Assembly (NCBI GenBank): GCA_021797265.1
Contig: JAJZZZ010000092.1
Location: forward strand, 1 to 5,585
DNA from: Thermoplasmata archaeon
GTDB lineage: Archaea; Thermoplasmatota; Thermoplasmata; Thermoplasmatales; Thermoplasmataceae
Reading direction: 5' to 3'
Length of the DNA: 5,585 bases
The notes under the pieces were generated by a model. It was not told the DNA's origin, did no database searches, and was given only the letters and a program-made list of their open reading frames with translations. The position numbers and the translations under genes were made by a program. How positions within the stretch are numbered: position 1 is the stretch's first letter; the number at the start of each line of letters is the position of its first letter. Below, in pieces: positions 1 to 4,807 of this stretch.

Positions 1-1208
1 CACTGCACAAAATAGGTTTTGACGAAGCTACTGAAGTCCAGGAGAAAGCTATTCCTCTGGCACTGGAAGGAACTGACATGGTTGTCAGATCCAAGACCGG
101 CACCGGGAAGACTGGTGCATTTCTGATTCCCATCATTCAGAAGCTTGAGAAGAAAGACAGAAACGCAGCATTGATTGTTGCACCCACCAGGGAACTTGCA
201 CTGCAGGTTTACGAGGTTGCATCACAGATGGGCATGTCTTCTGGCATAAGATCAACCGTTGTTTATGGAAAGGTAAGCATTGAAAGGCAGATACAGAACA
301 TACACAGGGGAACAAACATCATAATTGGAACGCCCGGCAGGCTTATCGATCTCATGAAGAGAGGAGAACTTGACCTCTCGAGAGTTCGGTTTGTTGTTCT
401 TGACGAAGCCGACATTATGTTTGATCTGGGCTTTATTGAGGATGTTGAATACATCCTTTCCAAGACACCAGCAACAAGGCAGACAATGCTGCTGTCAGCA
501 ACAGTACAGGAAAGGATCCTCAAACTGGCAAAGAAACATATGCATGAGCCTGAGTTCATTAAGGTTGGCGAAGAAAAGGTTCTGACAGTTAACACAATAT
601 CACACAGCTACGCATTCTCTGCTGATCATTCAAAGATTGCAACTCTGCTGGCTTACCTTAATGAATACAAGCCTCCGAAATCCATCATATTTTCCGAGAC
701 CAAGAGGGGCGCTGACTACATATACAAGATACTGGTGAAGCAGGGCTATTCCGCAATGGTTATGCATGGCGACCTGACACAGGCACAGAGGGAGCATTCA
801 CTTGAACAGTTCCGCAAGAGCGCGCAGTTTCTGGTGGCTACCAATGTTGCAGCAAGAGGGCTTGACATAGACGACGTATCAGATGTAATTAACTTTGATC
901 TTCCGGGGGAACCTGAGGTCTATGTGCACAGGGTTGGCAGATCAGCAAGAATGGGCAAGAATGGAACGGCCTTCAGCATAATTTATGACGACGAGATGAA
1001 TCTCATAAAGAATATAGAGAAAAACGTGAAGATTCACATGAGCAGGATAGAACTGGATCAGGAACCTTTTGCCCACATCAGTGACAGCATTTCAATGGGC
1101 ATGCGCGGTGGCCAGAGGCCAAGAAGGAATATGGGCAGCAGACCCGGTTACAGCAATAACAGAAGAAGACCCGGAAACCGCACTTACGGCGGCTCAAGGT
1201 CTTACTGA
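1..1208 (+). CDS. DEAD-box ATP-dependent RNA helicase, 5' end cut by window
   Basis: Unwinds or remodels RNA duplexes with ATP; in archaea such helicases are linked to ribosome assembly, RNA decay and cold or stress response. The reading frame is open from the window edge (first full codon at base 3), so the ATG at 78 is internal. Counting from base 3, the motifs run in order: Q-motif (GFDEATEVQ, Gln 13), motif I SKTGTGKT (30-37; Ser replaces the usual Ala), Ia PTREL (61-65), Ib GTPGR (109-113), II DEAD (134-137), III SAT (165-167), IV IIFSE, V ATNVAARGLDI (279-289) and VI HRVGRSAR (309-316). Both RecA-like domains are complete. After them comes a low-complexity Arg/Gly/Asn tail (about 365-401) with roughly ten arginines, typical of nonspecific RNA binding. 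Probably only about 10-20 N-terminal residues are missing. The exact RNA target cannot be read from sequence. Confidence 0.96.
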   Translation, partial: LHKIGFDEATEVQEKAIPLALEGTDMVVRSKTGTGKTGAFLIPIIQKLEKKDRNAALIVAPTRELALQVYEVASQMGMSSGIRSTVVYGKVSIERQIQNIHRGTNIIIGTPGRLIDLMKRGELDLSRVRFVVLDEADIMFDLGFIEDVEYILSKTPATRQTMLLSATVQERILKLAKKHMHEPEFIKVGEEKVLTVNTISHSYAFSADHSKIATLLAYLNEYKPPKSIIFSETKRGADYIYKILVKQGYSAMVMHGDLTQAQREHSLEQFRKSAQFLVATNVAARGLDIDDVSDVINFDLPGEPEVYVHRVGRSARMGKNGTAFSIIYDDEMNLIKNIEKNVKIHMSRIELDQEPFAHISDSISMGMRGGQRPRRNMGSRPGYSNNRRRPGNRTYGGSRSY

Positions 1209-1233
1209 TCTTAAAATAGATTATAATTTTGCC
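1209..1233. terminator. Shared A/T-rich spacer between convergent genes
   Basis: Only 25 bases separate the helicase stop (TGA, 1206-1208) from the PEPCK stop (1234-1236 on the opposite strand). The spacer has a TTTT run for the plus strand (1227-1230), and the AAAA at 1213-1216 gives TTTT on the minus strand. Archaeal RNA polymerase stops at short T-runs, so this could end both transcripts. The runs are short and there is no strong hairpin, so this is inference from position and composition. Confidence 0.35.
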
Positions 1234-3009
1234 TCAGGAAAACTGGAATCTGTTCCTGAGCATTGTATATTGTTCCATTATTTTACCGGGAAGCTCTGGT
1301 CCCAGTGAATCCAGGTACTTTCCTATTTCTGTTACCTCCTTTTTCCATTCGTTCCTGTCGATTTTGAACAGCAGTTTCCTGTGATCATCCGGCAGATCCA
1401 CGCCATTCAGGTTGAAATCGCCGTCAGGAATGTAGCCAATTTCTGTCTTGATGGCTCCAGCACGGTTCTCCTGTCTGTTTATCATCCATTCAATCACTCT
1501 CAGATTCTCACCAAAACCGGGCCATATGAATGATCCTTTACTGTCTCGTCTGAACCAGTTTACATAGAATATTCCTGGAAGATGGCTTGCCCGATTTCCA
1601 ATGTCAATCCAGTGCTGGAAATAGTCTGAAATATTGTACCCGCAGAAAGGTCTCATGGCCATTGGGTCTCTCCTGATGTCTCCAACTTTCCCTTCTGCTG
1701 CAGCTGTCTGCTCAACGCCCATTGTTGCTCCCATGAACACGCCGTGAACCCAGTCAAAAGCCTGATACACTAAGGGAACTGTGTCCCCCCGCCTCCCTCC
1801 AAATATTATGCCTGTCACCGGTACTCCATTGGGGTTATTGACTTCACTGGAAAGATCCGGGTAATTTGCCAGTGGTGTCGTGAAACGGGAATTTGGATGG
1901 GCAGCCTTTGTTCCCTGTCCCCTCATGAATTTTCTTCCCTGCCAGTCAATAATTTCACCGCCAGTATCCGGCAAACCTTCCCACCAGGGCTCTTTCTTAT
2001 CCGTGAGTGCAACATTTGTGAAAATTGTGTCATGGCTAATGGACTTCATGGCATTGGGGTTCGTTTTACTGTTTGTCCCGGGCACCACTCCGAAAAATCC
2101 ATTTTCTGGATTCATTGCGTACAGCCGCCCATCTTCACCAAGATGTATCCATGCAATATCGTCCCCTATGAGGCGTGTTTTCCACCCTTTCCTGGCATAT
2201 TCAGCAGGGGGATTGATCATTGCAAGGTTTGTCTTTCCGCTTGCACTTGGAAACGCAGCGAGAAAATAATATTTCCTGCCTTCAGGATTCTGAACTTCAA
2301 GTATGAGCATGTGCTCCGCCATCCAGCCCTGCTGGCGGGCTTCCACAGAAGCAATCCTGAGGGCATGGCATTTCTTGCTGAGCAATGCGTTGCCCCCATA
2401 GGCTGAATTTATACTGACAACATGTGCATCGATGCTGGGCCTCTCCCAGGGGAAATGAAGAATATAGCGGTTTTCAGGGTCAAGATCACGGGAAGCATGG
2501 ATGCTTCTTATGAAGTCTCCACGTTCACTTATTTTCTGGAGAGCAACATGCCCCATTCTGGTCATAATGTACATATTCACAACAACGTAAGGGCTGTCTG
2601 TAACTTCTACTCCCACCTCTGCATAGGGGGAGTTTTCAGGTCCCATTATGTAGGGAACCACGTACATGGTTCTTCCTTTCATTGAATTCTTCAGCAGCCT
2701 GTCAACAATCCCGTTTGACTCCTCCAGGGACATATGATTGTTAAGGGGACCCACCTGCTTGCTGTCCTGTGATATAATGAATGTAGCCTTCTCTGTTCTG
2801 GCAACGTCCCGTGGATCGCTTCTGGAGAGGTAACACCCAGGGTATGTGTCCTGATTGAGCTTGATCAGCTCATTGCTCGAAAGCATCTCTCTGATTATTG
2901 ATTTGTATTCCTCTTCGGTACCATCGCAGAATACCACCCTATCTGGTGTAACCAGATCTACAACACTCTCAATCCACTCTTCGACAGATTTCAGTTTTTC
3001 TTTTTCCAT
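1234..3009 (-). CDS. pckG: Phosphoenolpyruvate carboxykinase (GTP)
   Basis: Converts oxaloacetate + GTP to PEP + CO2 + GDP with Mn2+, the committed step into gluconeogenesis from amino acids or TCA intermediates; cytosolic, usually monomeric. The roughly 591-residue length is normal for the GTP class. Numbering from the GTG at 3012, visible motifs are: ARTEKATF (71-78, substrate Arg), YGGNALLSKK (205-214), AEHM (232-235, metal-binding His), P-loop FPSASGKTN (254-262), metal/kinase-2 GDDIAW (283-288), NPENGFFGVVPGT (301-313), NSRF (374-377, substrate Arg), GIIFGGRR (401-408), MRPFCGYN (453-460), and the guanine-pocket region FIWPGFGENLR (495-505). The P-loop has Ser where characterised GTP-PEPCKs have a reactive Cys (ACGKTN). 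Start: GTG at 3012 and ATG at 3009 are adjacent; ATG is preferred because GGGTG lies 7 bases before it. It stands alone, converging on the helicase gene and diverging from tRNA-Pro. Confidence 0.98.
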   Translation of the reverse strand: MEKEKLKSVEEWIESVVDLVTPDRVVFCDGTEEEYKSIIREMLSSNELIKLNQDTYPGCYLSRSDPRDVARTEKATFIISQDSKQVGPLNNHMSLEESNGIVDRLLKNSMKGRTMYVVPYIMGPENSPYAEVGVEVTDSPYVVVNMYIMTRMGHVALQKISERGDFIRSIHASRDLDPENRYILHFPWERPSIDAHVVSINSAYGGNALLSKKCHALRIASVEARQQGWMAEHMLILEVQNPEGRKYYFLAAFPSASGKTNLAMINPPAEYARKGWKTRLIGDDIAWIHLGEDGRLYAMNPENGFFGVVPGTNSKTNPNAMKSISHDTIFTNVALTDKKEPWWEGLPDTGGEIIDWQGRKFMRGQGTKAAHPNSRFTTPLANYPDLSSEVNNPNGVPVTGIIFGGRRGDTVPLVYQAFDWVHGVFMGATMGVEQTAAAEGKVGDIRRDPMAMRPFCGYNISDYFQHWIDIGNRASHLPGIFYVNWFRRDSKGSFIWPGFGENLRVIEWMINRQENRAGAIKTEIGYIPDGDFNLNGVDLPDDHRKLLFKIDRNEWKKEVTEIGKYLDSLGPELPGKIMEQYTMLRNRFQFS

Positions 3010-3016
3010 CACAACG

Positions 3017-3021
3017 CACCC
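3017..3021 (-). promoter_or_regulatory. Shine-Dalgarno-like GGGTG for PEPCK
   Basis: On the minus strand GGGTG matches the anti-SD end of archaeal 16S rRNA (GGAGGTGATC complement). It lies 7 bases before ATG 3009 and 4 before GTG 3012, which favours the ATG and suggests a leadered mRNA. Confidence 0.45.
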
Positions 3022-3103
3022 ATGTGAATTGCGCTATTCCTGCCATATCAGGGAATACGGAGGAACTCGCGACAATTCCAACTCTTAATTCTCTTTATTT
3101 TGT

Positions 3104-3114
3104 AAAATATTTAA
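3104..3114 (-). promoter_or_regulatory. Candidate TATA box for PEPCK
   Basis: Read on the minus strand this is TTAAATATTTT, an archaeal TATA-like run about 95 bases before the start codon. With a start site some 25 bases downstream it would give a leader of roughly 70 bases, consistent with the SD-like site. A weaker alternative, GATATGG (3042-3048 on the minus strand), would give a very short leader. The choice cannot be settled from sequence. Confidence 0.3.
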
Positions 3115-3242
3115 GCTCTTCCCTTTCTGTTAATGTATGCTTTCGGCATATGTCGAGGAAATATCAAACCGATAGTAGTTCCAAATAAAATGAGGCGGTA
3201 AATTGAATGAAATACCCTTACACTTGCATAAATTATTAATAC

Positions 3243-3269
3243 AGCAAATCAATTCGGGTGAATTTTGCT
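3243..3269. repeat. 10-bp inverted repeat upstream of tRNA-Pro
   Basis: AGCAAA-(TCA)-ATTC, a GGGT loop, then GAATTTTGCT: all ten bases of the right arm pair with the left arm, which carries a 3-base bulge. It abuts a TATAAAG run (3269-3275). It may be an operator or an RNA hairpin; no protein partner can be named. Confidence 0.5.
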
Positions 3270-3294
3270 ATAAAGACCAGGGAAAATGAAATAT
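3269..3294 (+). promoter_or_regulatory. TATA-like sequences for tRNA-Pro
   Basis: Two candidates lie upstream of the tRNA: TATAAAG (3269-3275, about 45-50 bases before it) and AAATAT (3289-3294, about 26-31 bases before it). The second has the classic archaeal spacing if transcription starts at the tRNA 5' end; the first would give a roughly 20-base 5' leader removed by RNase P. Confidence 0.4.
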
Positions 3295-3319
3295 CCACGC
3301 ATGTTATCTTGCCAGGAAA

Positions 3320-3392
3320 GGGTCTGTGGGGTAGCCTGGTATCCTTCCAGCTTCGGGAGTTGGAAACTCCGGTCCAAATCCGGGCAGACCCA
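3320..3392 (+). tRNA. tRNA-Pro (anticodon CGG)
   Basis: A 73-base cloverleaf decodes CCG. The acceptor stem GGGTCTG/CAGACCC pairs perfectly over 7 bp, followed by discriminator A (3392), as expected for archaeal proline tRNA; CCA is not encoded. The D arm has G18G19. The anticodon stem CCAGC/GUUGG (3347-3351/3359-3363) contains one G-U pair and holds the loop UUCGGGA, so the anticodon is CGG at 3354-3356, with G37 as usual for Pro. The T stem is UCCGG/CCGGG (one U-G pair). The T loop reads UCCAAAU: position 55 is C instead of the nearly invariant U. The variable loop has 4 bases, and there is no intron. The fold is strong, so I call it a gene, with the C55 oddity noted separately. Confidence 0.9.
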
Positions 3393-3522
3393 CTAGTGTC
3401 AATAAGTAAATCCTTCGTTTCCGGAAATGCGGTAACTCAGAGCAGGTCATTCTATTGTATAGTGATTTTCAGGTGAAACTGACAGGATTCTGCAGAGAAG
3501 TGGTAAATAGACAGCTTACAAA

Positions 3523-3551
3523 AACCAGGTCTTTATGGTTAATTTTTTTTT
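3523..3551 (+). terminator. Stem-loop followed by nine T
   Basis: AACCA (3523-3527) pairs with TGGTT (3536-3540) around an 8-base loop, then AA and an unbroken run of nine T (3543-3551). Nothing else in the intergenic DNA has such a T-run. It would stop a plus-strand transcript. The only plus-strand gene before it is tRNA-Pro, 150 bases upstream, so it either ends a long tRNA precursor or an unrecognised small RNA in 3393-3551. Confidence 0.5.
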
Positions 3552-3586
3552 GCCCTGTTGAAATATGTCAGGTTTTATTAGAAAAA

Positions 3587-3639
3587 TTACGATCGTTTAA
3601 GCAGAAAGCCCACGGCTTAAGTCGTGGGATTGATGCGAA
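3587..3639 (+). repeat. IS200/IS605-type left end, copy 1 (intact hairpin)
   Basis: This 53-base segment matches 4722-4774 at 45 of 53 positions. It starts with TTAC (3587-3590), the tetranucleotide after which IS608-type elements insert. AAAG (3605-3608), identical to the IS608 left guide tetranucleotide, lies directly at the foot of a perfect 6-bp hairpin, CCCACG (3609-3614) with CGTGGG (3623-3628). Similarity between the copies starts exactly at TTAC, which supports the boundary. Confidence 0.75.
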
Positions 3640-4002
3640 CATATATATCTCGCAATGGCATTGAAATTCAGGCATGAAACTCCTTCTGTGAAATATCATG
3701 AGAAAGTCATGCATGAAAATTCCCCATGCAGTGATTGATCCGGAAGGACTTCGGCATGAGGTTGGGAATGTCTCCGTTCTGCAGTCTTGGCAGAGGAATG
3801 GGCAGAGGGCATATCTCGATTGCATGCAGACAGGGATGCATGCATGTGGATCAGTGATACCCACAGAGGCGCAACTTTCAGGGCTGGAAAGACGCCAGAA
3901 CTCTGTAATAGGTTCCAGCAAAACCGTCCTGACTGTGAGGGATGAGGGCGAAAACGGAGAAGAAGTGATAACCCCACATGCTTTAGCTGTGGGAGTATGT
4001 CA
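3591..4002 (+). mobile_element. Non-autonomous IS200/IS605-type element (PATE/MITE-like)
   Basis: An approximately 410-base unit with a recognisable left end (TTAC, AAAG, perfect hairpin) and a second hairpin of the same CCCAC...GTGGG type at 3972-3993, followed by TCA at 4000-4002 where a right-end cleavage site is expected. The interior has no intact transposase. The frame through about 3830-3998 (GMHACGSVIPTEAQ onward, ending across the right hairpin as ITPHALAVG) resembles the poorly conserved tail of archaeal TnpB, whose reading frame commonly runs into the right-end hairpin. That resemblance is from memory and weak, with no zinc-finger cysteine pairs or RuvC residues. Best explanation: an internally deleted derivative keeping both ends, mobilised by TnpA in trans. 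The right boundary is approximate. Confidence 0.6.
3972..3993 (+). repeat. Right-end-type hairpin of the short element
   Basis: CCCACA (3973-3978) pairs with TGTGGG (3988-3993). Inside, after a one-base bulge, GC pairs with GC around TTTA. Shape and sequence echo the left-end hairpin, as expected for imperfect palindromes at the two ends of IS200/IS605 elements. In tnpB elements this end also forms the 3' part of the omega-RNA. Confidence 0.55.
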
Positions 4003-4133
4003 GAAAAGTGGATGGCATTATCTGCCTTCTTCAATCCATTAGAATCAATTCTGAATGAATGGGTTGGAAGCAATTATATCAGGTTGAAGCTGGGCTTTTT
4101 AGTATGGCTAATGCAGACAAATTGGCCATTGTT

Positions 4134-4502
4134 TCACTTGATCTTTGCTCTTTCTGCAACCTTTACCACTGCGAATACGATAAGCAGAACAAGGAAGAAA
4201 GTCAGGAGTGCGCCTGCAAACGGACCCACCAGAAATGGGCCCAGTGTTATAGATTCCCATGAAACACCCGGAGGGGTGGCATACTGTATGATGGGCATCA
4301 GAATATCAGTTACCAGTGCCTGAACAAGTGCGCCCAGATACAGGCCAAGGATGAATGCAACTGCCATTCCGAGTACCTTGTACTGCGAAAAGAAATCCTT
4401 CAACTGGTTCAACAGCCCCTTGGTGGGAGGGGGTGGCGGCGCTGGTTTTGGCTCCAGGAGAGATCTTATCTTCTTGAGTTCCTCAAGAATGTCATTTTCC
4501 AT
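4134..4502 (-). CDS. mscL: Large-conductance mechanosensitive channel, MscL family
   Basis: A membrane safety valve that opens under tension to release solutes during hypo-osmotic shock; it assembles as a small homo-oligomer, usually a pentamer. The 122-residue length is near family norm. Order: amphipathic helix ENDILEELKKIRSLLE (2-17), proline linker PKPAPPPPP (18-26), a short lead-in, then TM1 (about 42-66, Gly/Ala-rich VLGMAVAFILGLYLGALV, then the family signature DILMPII at 66-72), a short loop with SWESITLGPFLVGPF, TM2 (about 90-114), and a short basic tail ending KIK. In bacterial MscL the Pro-rich linker and helical bundle are at the C-terminus; here they are at the N-terminus. The TM1 asparagine/aspartate of bacterial RGNVVD is absent (QYKVLG). 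The start is supported by a TATA box at leaderless spacing. The gene is monocistronic and lies between two IS200/IS605-type left ends. Confidence 0.92.
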   Translation of the reverse strand: MENDILEELKKIRSLLEPKPAPPPPPTKGLLNQLKDFFSQYKVLGMAVAFILGLYLGALVQALVTDILMPIIQYATPPGVSWESITLGPFLVGPFAGALLTFFLVLLIVFAVVKVAERAKIK

Positions 4503-4523
4503 ACATATAAATTAACTATGTGG

Positions 4524-4532
4524 CATATAAAG
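4524..4532 (-). promoter_or_regulatory. TATA box of mscL, leaderless spacing
   Basis: CTTTATATG on the minus strand is centred about 26 bases before the mscL ATG (4502), the normal distance from TATA box to start site in archaea. Transcription would therefore begin at or next to the start codon, and no SD sequence is present. A second similar run (TTTATATGT, 4504-4512) is too close to act for this start. Confidence 0.6.
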
Positions 4533-4639
4533 TAGGTTCCTGCACTTCGGCATCCAAAATTAGAACATGGCAAAAATTATATCTCTGGTCAGACCGGCCT
4601 GTATTAGAAATGGTAAATATGCTCAGAGATGCTATCCGT

Positions 4640-4655
4640 ATGGCATTTATGCCAT
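4640..4655. repeat. Perfect 6-bp inverted repeat
   Basis: ATGGCA-TTTA-TGCCAT lies in the roughly 220-base spacer between mscL and the second IS-type left end. It may be a hairpin or a small binding site. The rest of the spacer (4533-4721) holds only TATA-like runs (4574-4581) and a possible 28-codon reading frame (4610-4696) that I do not annotate as a gene. Confidence 0.4.
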
Positions 4656-4721
4656 TGCTGGCACTTCATCATAAACTACACCGTGGATTATTGTAAGATA
4701 TATCACCTCACTTGGGAGCTT

Positions 4722-4774
4722 TTACGATCATTCAAGCAGAAAGCCCACTTCTTAAGTTGCGGGATGAATGCGAA
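4722..4774 (+). repeat. IS200/IS605-type left end, copy 2 (degraded hairpin)
   Basis: The partner of 3587-3639, with TTAC at 4722-4725 and AAAG at 4740-4743 conserved. The hairpin CCCACT (4744-4749) against TGCGGG (4758-4763) has two mismatches (A-C and T-T), where copy 1 pairs perfectly. It ends about 33 bases before the tnpB start codon, the usual place for a left end in a tnpB-only element. Confidence 0.75.
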
Positions 4775-4777
4775 ATG

Positions 4778-4784
4778 TTTATTG
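4778..4784 (+). promoter_or_regulatory. Candidate TATA box of tnpB
   Basis: TTTATTG lies 24-30 bases before the ATG at 4808, compatible with a leaderless transcript. It is just downstream of the left-end hairpin. It is a weak match, placed mainly by spacing. Confidence 0.3.
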
Positions 4785-4807
4785 GTAAGGATTGATGCGT
4801 GTAAGCA

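Larger units (their letters stand above)
3013..3319. other. Intergenic regulatory spacer, PEPCK / tRNA-Pro
   Basis: About 300 A/T-rich bases lie between two divergently transcribed genes. I see no convincing coding region. The spacer holds the candidate PEPCK promoter, an inverted repeat at 3243-3269, and TATA-like sequences serving the tRNA. The stretch 3120-3240 contains nothing I can interpret. Confidence 0.6.

Noticed and set aside
1880..2406. Long plus-strand frames opposite PEPCK
   Set aside because: They are antisense shadows of a fully conserved PEPCK coding region, with no recognisable protein features.
3258..3476. 72-codon plus-strand reading frame
   Set aside because: It runs straight through the tRNA-Pro gene, which has a complete cloverleaf; a protein there is not credible.
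3455..3485. C/D-box small RNA (GTGATTT and CTGA)
   Set aside because: The C-like box is a poor match to RTGATGA, there is no clear second box pair, and the terminal stem is missing.
3830..3850. Repeated GCATGC/ATGCATGC words as an array or origin
   Set aside because: Only a few overlapping short palindromes with no regular spacing; chance or decayed coding sequence explains them.
3698..4042. 114-codon plus-strand frame as an intact gene
   Set aside because: It lies inside the short IS-type element and reads across its right-end hairpin and beyond. Part may be a TnpB tail remnant, but there is no recognisable domain or good start.
3568..4073. Two long minus-strand frames over the short element
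   Set aside because: They read through the left-end and right-end hairpins antisense. Their similarity to a frame near 4703-4800 simply reflects the shared left-end DNA repeat.
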